Origin: G963704535 sp963704535
GTDB lineage: Bacteria > Chloroflexota > Chloroflexia > Chloroflexales > Roseiflexaceae
Assembly (NCBI GenBank): GCA_963704535.1
Contig: OY969916.1
Span: 1,550,001-1,614,000 of the forward strand
Direction: 5' to 3'
Length of the DNA: 64,000 bases
The notes beneath the pieces were generated by a model. It did not search any database. It was given only the letters and a program-made list of their open reading frames with translations, and was not told the origin of the DNA. Shown piece after piece: positions 9,511 through 18,533 of this stretch (positions are counted from its first letter, which is position 1; every line of letters begins with the position of its first letter). Both the position numbers and the translations under genes were made by a program.

Positions 9511-9538
9511 TTGCAATCTCACCCGAATACGGTATAAT
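9511..9538 (+). promoter_or_regulatory. Sigma-70-type promoter
   Basis: TTGCAA (9511-9516), 16-base spacer, TATAAT (9533-9538). It drives the small His-rich protein at 9594 and diverges from the esterase gene. Confidence 0.75.
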
Positions 9539-9593
9539 ACGGCCCTAGAACGGCATCACCCAAAACCTTTTCTAACACAAGAGGACAGCATCT

Positions 9594-9878
9594 ATGGGAT
9601 TGCTACGCGACCTCGTCACAGCCCTGAATCGCGAGTATGATCGGCGCATCAAGCGTGCCAGCCTGATCACCGAGTACGGAATGGCCCATCATCACCACGG
9701 CGACACCGACCACGGCGATGCCGACCACGGGCATGCCAACGCCGTACACGAGGATGCCGAGCACGCGGACGACGAGGAGCAAGCGGCGGAGATCGTCAAC
9801 GTCCCACGCGGAACGCCCGTGAACCAGCCCGAGGCCCCCTCAGACAAGCCGGCAGAGACCACCAATCCGCAGCTCTAG
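9594..9878 (+). CDS. Small His/Asp-rich protein
   Basis: 94 aa, family not recognised. Residues 1-28 form a basic, amphipathic helix (LLRDLVTALNREYDRRIKRA). Residues 30-60 are rich in alternating His and Asp (HHHHGDTDHG and similar), which suggests metal binding. The tail is acidic and Pro-rich. A good promoter (9511-9538) and AGAGGA before the ATG support expression. There is no signal peptide, so cytoplasmic. A role as metal buffer or chaperone is a guess from composition only. Confidence 0.72.
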   Translation: MGLLRDLVTALNREYDRRIKRASLITEYGMAHHHHGDTDHGDADHGHANAVHEDAEHADDEEQAAEIVNVPRGTPVNQPEAPSDKPAETTNPQL

Positions 9879-9907
9879 CGCTGTTCCAAATGAGATGTTC
9901 GGCCATC

Positions 9908-9998
9908 GAACACGGATGTTACGGATGGGGCGGATCTCCACCGAGGGCTTCTCCTTCCTGATCCGAATCCATCAGTTCGATCCGTCTGATCCGTGTTC
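9908..9998. repeat. Inverted repeat with ATCCGT units
   Basis: GAACACGGAT (9908-9917) pairs with ATCCGTGTTC (9989-9998); between them are more cggat/atccg units at 8-10 base spacing. It lies between the convergent small gene and pyrE and is probably a hairpin terminator of the tandem-repeat type seen throughout the window. Confidence 0.65.
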
Positions 9999-10027
9999 TA
10001 TTCGCTAGAATGTCGCTTGAGAGAGCA

Positions 10028-10648
10028 TTAGGGCCGCCAAGCCTGCGGGTCCGCCACCCACGCCTCGACGATCGCCCGCTGGGCGGCCGGGAGGTAGCCC
10101 TCGGACGCGGCGACATCGAGCAGCACCGGCAGCGTGGTGAGCGGATGGAGCGGCAGATCGGCGGCGGCAAAGGCCGCCGCGGTCGCGGCCCAGCCCCAGG
10201 TAAAGATGCACGGACAGCGCAGGACGTTTGCCCCCTCGGCGCGCAAGACCTCGGCGGCGGCCAGCACGCTTTCCCCGGTACTAACGGTATCCTCCAGCAG
10301 CACGATGCTCCGGCCGACGACACTGGCCCCTTCGACCTGGCGCCCGCGCCCGTGGCCCTTGGCCGCGCCACGCACGTAGGCCATCGGCAGATCAAGCGCT
10401 TGGGCGACCCAGGCCGCCCAGGGGATGCCGGCCGTCGCCGTGCCCACCACCACCTCGGCGCCGGCGCAGTGGGGCTCAAACGCGGTCACGACTGTGCGCC
10501 GCGCCCCAACATCGCCGATCAGCAGCCGGTTGTCACAGTAGATCGGCGAGCGCAGACCCGAGGCGAAGGTGAACGGCTCCTCCGGCCGCAGCAACACCGC
10601 GCCGGCCCGCAGCAACACCGCCGCAATCGCATGGGCACTCGTGGACAT
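10028..10648 (-). CDS. pyrE: Orotate phosphoribosyltransferase
   Basis: Pyrimidine biosynthesis: orotate + PRPP gives OMP + PPi. 206 aa. The PRPP-binding loop IVLLEDTVSTGES is intact, the substrate region FASGLRSPIYCDNR is typical, and the flexible-loop segment YVRGAAKGHGRG is present. The ATG at 10648 has GGAG 9 bases upstream; longer in-frame starts would add unrelated sequence. Stands alone, not beside other pyr genes. Confidence 0.93.
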   Translation of the reverse strand: MSTSAHAIAAVLLRAGAVLLRPEEPFTFASGLRSPIYCDNRLLIGDVGARRTVVTAFEPHCAGAEVVVGTATAGIPWAAWVAQALDLPMAYVRGAAKGHGRGRQVEGASVVGRSIVLLEDTVSTGESVLAAAEVLRAEGANVLRCPCIFTWGWAATAAAFAAADLPLHPLTTLPVLLDVAASEGYLPAAQRAIVEAWVADPQAWRP

Positions 10649-10891
10649 GACATCATCTCCGTCACACCATCCAATCCTGTAGGGCTGGCCCTCCGTGGCC
10701 GGCGCAATGCTACCATAGCCCTCGACTTGGCGCAACCGCTCCCATTCCAGAACATCCGCCCAAAGCCCCATTGCAAGTCCTATGAGAATCATGTATGCTG
10801 CTGCAATAACTCAATACGCCCTGTCCCGTGCGGAAGTCGATGCGCCCAGGCCATCGACTTATTTGTCATGCTCACCACTAAGGAGGATCTC

Positions 10892-12253
10892 ATGCGCGTC
10901 GGCCTCGACTTTGGCACCACCAACTCCAGCGCAGCTATATACGATGGCAAGCGCGTCCGAATGCTGAACCTCGACCCGGTGAATAGCGCGCCGGCGATCA
11001 TGCGCTCGACTCTCTTCATCGCCCGCGAGGGCGTCCCATTCATCGGTCGCGAGGCGATCAACCGCTACACCGAGGGCAACGTCGGGCGCGAAATCGAGTA
11101 TGAGTGGCGCTACATCGGCGAGACCGAAGTCACCCTGGCCGACTTCGGCACCGTCATGCAGTCGCTCTACGCCGTCGTCGACGCGAACGCCCCTGGACGG
11201 CTGTTCCAATCGCTGAAGAGTCACCTGCGCGATAGCTCGTTCAGCGGCACCGACGTCTTTGGGGTGCGCTACACGCTCGAAACGCTGATCGCGCTGGTGC
11301 TGCGGATGATCTTGCAGCGGGTCGAGCAGGAGCTGGGCGCCCAGATCACCGGCATGGTGCTGGGGCGGCCGGTCCATTACTCGACCGACGCGCGCCTCGA
11401 CGCCCTGGCGATCGAGCGGATGCGTAAGGCCGGCGCGGAGGCCGGCCTGCCGCCGTTCACATTCCTGCCTGAGCCGACCGCCGCCGCGCTCTCCTATGCC
11501 GCCAGCGTCCAGCATGAGCAACGGGTGCTGGTGTTCGACTTCGGCGGCGGTACGCTCGACGTCACCGTGATGGTGGTCGACCCCCATGGCCGACGCGAGG
11601 TGCTTGCCACCGACGGCGTGCCGATCGGCGGCGACTTGATGGACCGGCGGGTCGTGATGGGCAAGCTGCTGCCGCACTTCGGCGCCGGCGCGACCCTCGG
11701 CCCGCGCAAGATGCCCCTTCCGGCAGTGCTGCTGGAGCACCTGGGCGAGTGGCAGAGCATCGTCGACTTGACCCAGCCGCGCTACCTGGAGATCATCGAC
11801 GAGGCCATCCGCACCAGCGACAAGCCGGACGAGCTGGGGGCGCTGCGGACGCTGGTGCGTCAGAACTACGGCCTGCCGCTGTATGAGGAGGTCGAGCGGG
11901 CCAAGGTGCGCCTGAGCGATACGCCAACCACGACGATCGGGATGGACGTGCCCGGCGTTCGCTTCTCCGATCAGCTCGAGCGCTGGGACTTCGAGCGGCT
12001 GATCGGCCCCGACGTCCGCGAGGTCGCTGCCTGCGTGGACCGTGCCGTGGCCGCCGCCGGCCTGGAGCGCAAAGATATCGATGTGGTGCTGCGCACTGGT
12101 GGCTCGTCGCGCATTCCCCGCTATGTCAAAATGCTGGCCGATAAATTCGGCGCCGCGAAGCTCCAGGAGATGGACGTGTTCACCGGCGTGGCATCCGGTC
12201 TGGCGATCGCGGCGGGCGAGGAGCGGGTGCTGGAACAGGTGTCAATCACTTGA
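10892..12253 (+). CDS. Hsp70 family protein (YegD-like)
   Basis: Actin-fold ATPase of 453 aa that contains only the nucleotide-binding domain and a short tail, without the DnaK substrate-binding domain. Phosphate-1 loop GLDFGTTNS, phosphate-2 loop FDFGGGTLDVT, adenosine motif RTGGSSRIP. PEPTAAALSY is the connecting motif of Hsp70s. Length and layout match YegD, a DnaK relative of unclear client range. The start is set by TAAGGAGG 7 bases upstream of ATG 10892. The next gene begins 31 bases after its stop, so the two may be one transcript. Confidence 0.9.
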   Translation: MRVGLDFGTTNSSAAIYDGKRVRMLNLDPVNSAPAIMRSTLFIAREGVPFIGREAINRYTEGNVGREIEYEWRYIGETEVTLADFGTVMQSLYAVVDANAPGRLFQSLKSHLRDSSFSGTDVFGVRYTLETLIALVLRMILQRVEQELGAQITGMVLGRPVHYSTDARLDALAIERMRKAGAEAGLPPFTFLPEPTAAALSYAASVQHEQRVLVFDFGGGTLDVTVMVVDPHGRREVLATDGVPIGGDLMDRRVVMGKLLPHFGAGATLGPRKMPLPAVLLEHLGEWQSIVDLTQPRYLEIIDEAIRTSDKPDELGALRTLVRQNYGLPLYEEVERAKVRLSDTPTTTIGMDVPGVRFSDQLERWDFERLIGPDVREVAACVDRAVAAAGLERKDIDVVLRTGGSSRIPRYVKMLADKFGAAKLQEMDVFTGVASGLAIAAGEERVLEQVSIT

Positions 12254-12284
12254 CACTCGCATCGCGCGGCCCTATCATACCTGC

Positions 12285-15200
12285 ATGATCGACCAACTGC
12301 CGCGCCCTACGATTGACCTGCTCCTGGCCCCCGCCGCAGCCGGCAAGACCAGCGCCGTGGTTCGTCGGCTGCGCGAGCCGCGCGCCGGCCTTGCGCTGGC
12401 GCTGATCCCCAGCGCGACGCAGCAACGCGACCTGCGGCGGCGGCTTGGCCGCGTCGGCGGGGTACGTGTGGTCCAGTTCTTCGCCCTCGCCGGCCTGGTG
12501 CTTCGGCGCGCCGGCGCGTTTCCTGGCTTGCTGGGTGATAGCGCCAGGCTCGGCCTGACCCGCGCACTGCTGCGGGCGCTGCGCGACGAGGGCCGCCTGC
12601 CGACCTACGCCGCCGTCGCCGGCAAGCCCGGCTTCGTCGGCGCCGTCGCCGCGCTGTTCGCCGACCTGGGCAACGCCGACATCGCCCCGGAAGCCTTCGC
12701 GACGGCGGCGCGCAGTCCCCACGATGCCGAGCTAGCCCAGGTGTACCGGCGCTATGTCGCCTTCCAGGCCCAGCATGGCCTGGCCGACATGCCGCGCCGG
12801 CTCCGGCTGGCCTGTGATGCGCTCCAGGCTCGACCAGAGCTACTTGCCGACGTCAAGCTGCTGGCGGTCGACGGGTTCGACCAGTTCTCGCCGCTGCAAC
12901 AGCGACTGCTGGCCGCAGTCGCGCGCCACATCCCGCAGGTCGTGATCACCCTGACTTACGGGGAGCGCGACCGGCGGGCGCACCGCCGCTTCGCCCGCAC
13001 CTATACCGAGCTACAGAGCCTCCTGAACCCGCGCCCGCTCCACCTCGCACCCGAAGTGGGCCGCGCCGCAGCACTCGCGCATATCGAGGCGCACCTCTTC
13101 GATCTCGATCACCAGCCGACCCTGGTCCCGGCAGATGGCGCTGTCACCGTGATCGAGGCCGCCGACCGCGAGCGCGAGGTCCGGGCCGTGCTGCGGCACG
13201 CCCGCCAGCTGATCGACGCTGGGACGCCGCCGCGCGAGATCGCGATCCTTTTTCGCGACGGCGCGCCCTATGCCGCGCTGCTGCGCGAGGTCGCCGCCGA
13301 GTATCAGCTTCCGCTGGACCTCCACGATGGGTTGCCGCTCGACCAGGCGCCACCGGTCGCCACGCTCCTGGCGCTGCTGCGGCTGTCGGAGCAGGACTAC
13401 CCGCGCCAGGCGCTGACCGAGGTGCTGCGGAGCCCCTACTTGCCGGAGATTGGAGATTGGAGATCGGAGATTGATCCGCTCCCCGATCTCCAATCTCTAA
13501 TCTCCAATCCCCAGGTGATGGCGACCATGCTCGACTCGGTCGCCCGCCGGCGTGGGATTGCCGGTGGAGTGGAGCGCTGGCGTACGGCGCTGGAAGAGCT
13601 GGCCCTGGCAGCGCCCACCGATGCCGATGATCGCCCGCCGCCGGTCGCTCCAGCCCAGGCTGCGGCGCTCGTCAGCGCGCTGGAGCGCTTCGGCGCCTGG
13701 ACTAAGCCGCCGGAGCGGGCCTCGGTCGCTGACTACGTGGCCTGGGTACGCGAACGAACTGAGGCGCTGCGCCTTGACAATGGATCCTTTGCGATACGCG
13801 ATCGGGCGGCGCTTGTCAGACTCGAGCAGGTGCTCGGCGACCTGGCCCGTACCGCTGTGCTGCTCGACACACCACCGCTCCCGTTCGCCGAATTTCTTGA
13901 TGGGCTGGCCGGCGCGATCTCGGCGGCCGGCTACCGGCTGCCCGCTATCGGCGGGATCGTCGCTATGCCGGCGCTGGCAGCGCGCGGCTTGTCCTTCGAG
14001 CACGTCGCCGTCCTGGGACTCAGCGAGGGCCAATTTCCCCAGCCGCCCCAGGATTCCCCGATCTACAGCCGCCGCGAGCGCCGGGCATTCCGCGAGCAGC
14101 GCGGCCTCCGACTACCGGCGCCCGACCCGGCCGACGAGTACACGATCTTCTACGAGACGATCGCCCGCGCTCGCCGCACCCTGACCCTGGCGCGCACACG
14201 CCTGGACGAGCGCGGCGACCCGCTGCCGCGCTCGCCGTATCTCACGGCTCTACTGGCCCTCGTCGATGGCGTCGAGACGATCACCATCCGCGCCGGCAGC
14301 GTCCCCTCCTGGGAGGCAGCCGCATCGCCGGAGGAGCGCGCACTGGCCCTCGCCGACGCCCTTTCCCGACCACCATCTTTGTACGGCGGCCCCTCTGTGG
14401 GCGCCGAGGCCGCCGAGGCCGCCGAGGCCGCCGAGGCCGCCGAGGCCGCCGAGGCCGCCCCGCCAATGGCTGCACAAATAGCCGCTCTACGCGCCGAATA
14501 TCCAGCCTGGGATCACATCGTTCGCGCCCGCGCCGTCGAGGCGGGCCGCGAGGGGCTGGGCGACTACGGGCCATTCGAGGGAGCGATCGACGACCCGGCC
14601 CTGATCAATGCGATCGCGGGGCACTTTGGGCCGGAGCACCGCTGGAGCGTCACACAGCTCAACGACTACATCACCTGCCCCTTCCGCTTCGCCGCCGCCC
14701 ATGCGCTGCGACTGGCCCCGCGCCCGGATACGTCGGACGCGCTCGACGCCCCACGCCGCGGCCAGCTCTACCACGCCATCCTGGCGCGGGCCGGCGAACG
14801 CTGGCGGGACGGGCGGCTCGCGCTCACGCCCGAGCATGAGCCGAGCGTGCTGGCCGTGCTCGACACCGCCGCGCGGGAGGTTCTCGACACCGCGCCAGAA
14901 CGCTTCGGCTTCACCCCGTCGGGTTTCTGGAGCTGGGAGCGCGACGACGTGTGGCGGCGCCTGCGCGCGGCGCTGCGGGGCTTCATCCGCGCCGGCACCG
15001 CAGGTGACTGGCAGGCGTTCGCGCCAGCTAGCATCGAGCAGCGTTTCGGCGAGCGGAGCAGGCACCCGCCCCTGCGCGTCGAGACGCCGGCCGGCGCGGT
15101 CCTGATCGAGGGGCGGATCGACCGGGTAGACCAGCGCGCCGATGGTGCGCTGGCGGTGGTGGATTACAAATCGAGCGGCGCGCGAACAGCCCGCGCGACG

Positions 15201-15512
15201 CTGGAAGGGCGCGACCTGCAACTCCCGATCTATATCATGGCGATCGAGCAGGTGATCGCCGCCGGCCGGCAGGTCGAGCGGGCTGCCTTCTTCCAGATCA
15301 GCAGCGGCAAGCCCGGCGCCGAACTGCAAGGCGAGGAGCTGCGCCGGTCGCTTGAGGTCGCTCGCACCAGCATCGCCGAGACGATCGCCGCCGTTCGCGC
15401 CGCCGACTTCCGTGTGCGCCCGCGCGAGACCTGCCCCGACTACTGCGAGTTCGAGCCGATCTGCCGCAGAAACCTGGAGAAACGCCGCCGCTCTGGGGAA
15501 AAGGGGGTTTGA
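12285..15512 (+). CDS. AddB-like PD-(D/E)XK nuclease/helicase-fold protein
   Basis: 1075 aa. The N-terminus has a Walker-A-like loop APAAAGKTS and UvrD/AddB-type inactive helicase features (AVDGFDQFSPLQ, VAVLGLSEGQFP). The C-terminal RecB-family nuclease has GQLYHAILARAGERW, catalytic IEGRIDRVDQ, VVDYKSSG and the Gln motif DLQLPIY. Cysteines in ITCPFRF and in C-x3-C-x5-C (CPDYCEFEPIC) form the Fe-S staple known from AddB. Probably processes DNA ends in recombination; no AddA/RecB partner is in the window. Two oddities: residues 387-411 are an in-frame heptad-repeat insert, and residues about 707-725 are a Glu-Ala-Ala tract from a 9-bp repeat. The ATG at 12285 is the first start after the Hsp70 stop. 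Confidence 0.85.
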   Translation: MIDQLPRPTIDLLLAPAAAGKTSAVVRRLREPRAGLALALIPSATQQRDLRRRLGRVGGVRVVQFFALAGLVLRRAGAFPGLLGDSARLGLTRALLRALRDEGRLPTYAAVAGKPGFVGAVAALFADLGNADIAPEAFATAARSPHDAELAQVYRRYVAFQAQHGLADMPRRLRLACDALQARPELLADVKLLAVDGFDQFSPLQQRLLAAVARHIPQVVITLTYGERDRRAHRRFARTYTELQSLLNPRPLHLAPEVGRAAALAHIEAHLFDLDHQPTLVPADGAVTVIEAADREREVRAVLRHARQLIDAGTPPREIAILFRDGAPYAALLREVAAEYQLPLDLHDGLPLDQAPPVATLLALLRLSEQDYPRQALTEVLRSPYLPEIGDWRSEIDPLPDLQSLISNPQVMATMLDSVARRRGIAGGVERWRTALEELALAAPTDADDRPPPVAPAQAAALVSALERFGAWTKPPERASVADYVAWVRERTEALRLDNGSFAIRDRAALVRLEQVLGDLARTAVLLDTPPLPFAEFLDGLAGAISAAGYRLPAIGGIVAMPALAARGLSFEHVAVLGLSEGQFPQPPQDSPIYSRRERRAFREQRGLRLPAPDPADEYTIFYETIARARRTLTLARTRLDERGDPLPRSPYLTALLALVDGVETITIRAGSVPSWEAAASPEERALALADALSRPPSLYGGPSVGAEAAEAAEAAEAAEAAEAAPPMAAQIAALRAEYPAWDHIVRARAVEAGREGLGDYGPFEGAIDDPALINAIAGHFGPEHRWSVTQLNDYITCPFRFAAAHALRLAPRPDTSDALDAPRRGQLYHAILARAGERWRDGRLALTPEHEPSVLAVLDTAAREVLDTAPERFGFTPSGFWSWERDDVWRRLRAALRGFIRAGTAGDWQAFAPASIEQRFGERSRHPPLRVETPAGAVLIEGRIDRVDQRADGALAVVDYKSSGARTARATLEGRDLQLPIYIMAIEQVIAAGRQVERAAFFQISSGKPGAELQGEELRRSLEVARTSIAETIAAVRAADFRVRPRETCPDYCEFEPICRRNLEKRRRSGEKGV
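13443..13516. repeat. GGAGATT heptad repeat insert inside coding region
   Basis: Tandem ggagatt units, a short spacer, then the inverted aatctcc units, in frame inside the AddB-like gene. Encodes EIGDWRSEIDPLPDLQSLIS just after LRSPYLP. The same heptamer occurs between genes at 1656-1680 and 27328-27390. Confidence 0.88.
14403..14460. repeat. 9-bp coding minisatellite (GCCGAGGCC)n
   Basis: About six perfect copies of GCCGAGGCC encode a Glu-Ala-Ala tract in a linker of the AddB-like protein. The period is a multiple of three, so copy-number change would alter linker length without shifting frame. Confidence 0.9.
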
Positions 15513-15592
15513 GGGGGCAGCCCCCCTCAGTCTCCCCCCACCCACATTGTAAAGTAGAATGGCATCACCCGAAACCTTGCCCAAAGGAGTAA
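15498..15592. repeat. gagggg-core palindrome, long form
   Basis: Palindrome (gaaaagggggtttgaggggg / cagcccccctcagtctcccc) followed by a conserved flank, acattgtaaagtagaatggc, then atcacccgaaacctt. The flank recurs at 45590-45625, 60540-60580 (inverted) and 62020-62055, so the repeat unit is about 90 bp. The flank runs up to the ribosome site (AAAGGAG) of the gene at 15596. Confidence 0.7.
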
Positions 15593-15595
15593 TAC

Positions 15596-16717
15596 ATGCG
15601 CCAGATCGCCCGTTTTATCGCGCTGGGATACTTCGCAGTCGTCCTCGTCACGACCGCGCTCCAGGCCACCGGCATAGCGCGGTTCTCTGCCCCGCTGAAT
15701 CTCATCCCCGCGCCGGAGCGCCCGCCGGTCGTGGTGAACATCCTCTACAGCGCCGAGAAGCGAGAGTGGCTGAAGGCGGCGGCAGAGCAGTTCGCGGCGA
15801 CCGGGCCGAGCGTGCGCGGGCGGCCGGTCCAGCTTATCCTACGGGAGCAGGGCTCACAGGCCATGATCGACGGCATCGCGCAGGGCCGCGAGCGGCCGGC
15901 GGCGATCATCCCGGCCAGCAGCACGCAACTCAGAGTGCTGGAGCGTTCGGGCACCGCTTCAGTAGCCGTCAGTGGTCCCAACGCCCCGCAGTCGATCGCG
16001 CTTTCGCCGCTGGTGCTGGTCGGCTGGAGCGATCGGGTGGGCGCGCTGTTCCCGCAGGGAGGGCAGGATATCTGGCAACACCTGCAAGATACGCAGGCCA
16101 AGTTTGGCCACGCCTCGCCGCTCAAGGACAACAGCGGGATCGAGACGCTGACGCTGCTGGCGTACGCCTACCATGGCAAGGCCCAGGGCCTGACCCTTGC
16201 CGACATCAGCGACCCTGAATTTCAGAGCTGGCTGCTGGCGATCGAGAGCAACATCGTGGATCGGCCGTTCCTCGACAGCACCGACGACCTGTTCCGAGCG
16301 TTCCTCCAGAAGGGCCGGTCGGCCTACGACGTCGTGACGCTGTACGAGAGCCAGGCGCTGCGCCGGAGCGATCGGCTGCGGAACGGCGAGCTGAAGGTGC
16401 TCTACCCGCCGGCGACGATCTTGAGCGATCACCCATTCGTGGTGCTGGAGGCGGCCTGGGTCACGCCGGAGGAGCAGGAGGGCGCCCGGCTCTTTCGTGA
16501 CTTTCTCCTGGGCGAGCCGGCGCAGCGACTGGCCCGGCAGAATGGCTTTCGCCCAGTGAACGCCGGCGTCTCGCTGGCCGAGAACGAGCCGAACAACCCC
16601 TTCCCAGCCGCGTTCGACGCCGGCATCCAGCAGGACCTGCCCAACACCGTCGCCACCCCCGAGCCCGAGATCCTCGACGCGCTGAAGACATTCTGGCAGC
16701 AACAAGTTAATCGCTGA
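15596..16717 (+). CDS. Solute-binding protein, membrane-anchored
   Basis: 373 aa. Residues 5-30 are one hydrophobic segment (signal or anchor; no lipobox). The rest is a periplasmic-binding-protein fold, starting with VNILYSAEKREWL and ending with AQRLARQNGFRPV, a C-terminal motif common to molybdate/sulfate-type binding proteins. It shares both motifs with the next gene (IAYSPEKEKWL; SQRLAMEQGFRPA), so the two are tandem paralogues. No permease or ATPase is nearby. Start ATG 15596 with AAAGGAG 7-8 bases upstream. Ligand unknown. Confidence 0.82.
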   Translation: MRQIARFIALGYFAVVLVTTALQATGIARFSAPLNLIPAPERPPVVVNILYSAEKREWLKAAAEQFAATGPSVRGRPVQLILREQGSQAMIDGIAQGRERPAAIIPASSTQLRVLERSGTASVAVSGPNAPQSIALSPLVLVGWSDRVGALFPQGGQDIWQHLQDTQAKFGHASPLKDNSGIETLTLLAYAYHGKAQGLTLADISDPEFQSWLLAIESNIVDRPFLDSTDDLFRAFLQKGRSAYDVVTLYESQALRRSDRLRNGELKVLYPPATILSDHPFVVLEAAWVTPEEQEGARLFRDFLLGEPAQRLARQNGFRPVNAGVSLAENEPNNPFPAAFDAGIQQDLPNTVATPEPEILDALKTFWQQQVNR

Positions 16718-16729
16718 TACGTATATCCT

Positions 16730-16778
16730 AAAAGGGGGTTTGAGGGGCAGCCCCTCAGTCTTTCCCCACCCACGTATA
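16730..16778. repeat. gagggg-core palindrome
   Basis: aaaagggggtttgaggggca / gcccctcagtctttccccac between the two tandem solute-binding genes; may attenuate read-through. Confidence 0.65.
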
Positions 16779-16794
16779 AATAAGGAGTTTTTCT

Positions 16795-18447
16795 ATGCGT
16801 AAGATCGCTCTGCTCATGCTATTGAGCATCGTCGGCGCCGCACTGGCGGCGTGCGGCACGACGCCGGGCGGCGGCAGCGCCAACGGCACACCACAGGCGC
16901 CCTCAAATGCCCTCAAGATCACCATCGCCTACAGCCCCGAGAAAGAGAAATGGCTCACCGAGCGGATCAGCGCATTCAACGCGACCAAGACCGAGGTCAG
17001 CGGCCAGCCGATCTTTGTCGAAGGACTCAATAAATCAAGCGGCGCCGCCCGCACCGAGATCAAGAACGGCCAGCTCAAGGTCACGATCTGGTCGCCTTCG
17101 GCCTCGACCTGGCTGGAGGTGCTCAAGCAGGAGGGCGGCAACCAGAACGTCGCCGTCTCGAACAAATCGCTGGTGCTGACACCGGTCGTCATCTCGATGT
17201 GGAAGCCGATGGCCGAAGCGCTGGGCTGGCCCGGTAAACAGGTCGGCTGGCGCGATATGCTGGATCTGATCAACGACCCGCAGGGCTGGGGCAAGTTCGG
17301 CCACTCCGAGTGGGGCCGCTTCAGCTGGGGCCACACCGACCCCGAGATCAGCACCTCGGCGCTCTCCACGCTGCTGGCCGAGTTCTACGCCGCCGTCAAC
17401 AAGCAGCGCGGCCTGACCGTCGCCGATGTCCAGGAAGCCCAGAGCCAGCAGTTCATCCGCGACCTGGGCAAGGGCATCAAGCACTACGGTTATAACACGC
17501 TGGTGTTCAGTGATAATATGCAGAAGTTCGGCATGAGCTATATCTCGGCCTTCCCGATGGAGGAGATCACGCTGATCGACTTCAACAAGACCAAGGCGCC
17601 CCAAGTGCCGCTGGTGGCGATCTACCCCAAGGAAGGCACCTTCTGGCACGACAACCCCTTCATTATTATGTCGAGTGCAGCCAATGCCGAGCAGCAAGCG
17701 GCCGAGCAGTTCTACAACTTCCTGCTGACGCCCGACAGCCAGCGCCTGGCGATGGAGCAGGGCTTCCGGCCCGCCAATGTCGACGTGCCGCTAGCCGACC
17801 CGATCAGCGCGGCGTTCGGCGTGCAGCCGGAAGGCCCGCAGAACGTGTTGCCGGTCCCCTCCGCCGACGTGATCGTCGCCGCCAAGAGCGTGTGGGCGCA
17901 GAACCGCAAGCGCGCCGACATTGTGCTGCTGGTGGATGTCTCCGGCTCGATGCAAGAGGACAATAAGATTGAGCAGGCCAAAGCCGGGCTGGAAACATTC
18001 CTGACCCGCATCCTGCCGGAGGACCGCGTTGGGCTGGTGGTGTTCGACAGCACGGCACGGGTGGCGGTAGAGCCCGCACCGCTGGCCGAGAACCGGATCG
18101 CCCTCGGCGACGCCATCCAGCGCCTGGAGGCCAAGGGCAAGACCGCAATCCACGACGGGCTGATCACCACCAAGCAGGTGTTCGACGCGCTCCCGGCCCC
18201 CGAGGATGATCGCATCCAGGCGATCGTGCTGCTCTCCGACGGCGAGGATACCGCCAGCACGGTCACATTCGAGCAGGTGCAGCAGGAGTTCGAGGAAAGC
18301 GCGATCAGCATCTTCCCGGTGGCCTACGGGAAGGACGCCGACCAGAAGACCCTCCAGCAGATCGCCGACTTCTCGCGCACGCTGCTGGTCAAGGGCAGCA
18401 GTGGCGATATTGGGGCGATCTTCGACAACCTGAGCCGCTATTTCTAG
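16795..18447 (+). CDS. Substrate-binding and VWA domain lipoprotein
   Basis: 550 aa. Signal peptide with lipobox LAAC (Cys at about residue 20), so a surface lipoprotein. Residues about 40-345 form a periplasmic-binding fold paralogous to the preceding gene. Residues about 375-550 are a von Willebrand A domain with an intact MIDAS (VDVSGSM, a Thr in KTAIHDG and an Asp in LLSDGED). The combination of a solute-binding domain with a metal-dependent adhesion domain suggests a ligand-sensing or adhesion function rather than transport, and no transporter genes flank it (inference). AAGGAG lies upstream of ATG 16795. Downstream is a large heptad hairpin. Confidence 0.88.
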   Translation: MRKIALLMLLSIVGAALAACGTTPGGGSANGTPQAPSNALKITIAYSPEKEKWLTERISAFNATKTEVSGQPIFVEGLNKSSGAARTEIKNGQLKVTIWSPSASTWLEVLKQEGGNQNVAVSNKSLVLTPVVISMWKPMAEALGWPGKQVGWRDMLDLINDPQGWGKFGHSEWGRFSWGHTDPEISTSALSTLLAEFYAAVNKQRGLTVADVQEAQSQQFIRDLGKGIKHYGYNTLVFSDNMQKFGMSYISAFPMEEITLIDFNKTKAPQVPLVAIYPKEGTFWHDNPFIIMSSAANAEQQAAEQFYNFLLTPDSQRLAMEQGFRPANVDVPLADPISAAFGVQPEGPQNVLPVPSADVIVAAKSVWAQNRKRADIVLLVDVSGSMQEDNKIEQAKAGLETFLTRILPEDRVGLVVFDSTARVAVEPAPLAENRIALGDAIQRLEAKGKTAIHDGLITTKQVFDALPAPEDDRIQAIVLLSDGEDTASTVTFEQVQQEFEESAISIFPVAYGKDADQKTLQQIADFSRTLLVKGSSGDIGAIFDNLSRYF

Positions 18448-18533
18448 AGGATGGAGGATAGAGGATGGAGGATAGAAGGTAGCTGGAAGAGGTATGCTAT
18501 CCTCTATCCTCTATCCTCTATCTTCTATACTCT
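18448..18533. repeat. GGATAGA/GGATGGA heptad inverted repeat
   Basis: aggatggaggatagaggatg units in 7-bp register followed by tatcctctatcctctatcct. Forms a long hairpin between convergent genes; its right arm touches the stop of the aspartyl-protease gene. Confidence 0.85.

Noticed and set aside
10010..10891. N-terminal extension of the Hsp70 gene back to 10010
   Set aside because: It overlaps pyrE on the other strand, has no conserved sequence, and TAAGGAGG fixes the start at 10892.
14403..14460. 9-bp repeat as phase-variation switch of the nuclease
   Set aside because: The unit is a multiple of three, so copy changes would not turn the gene off.
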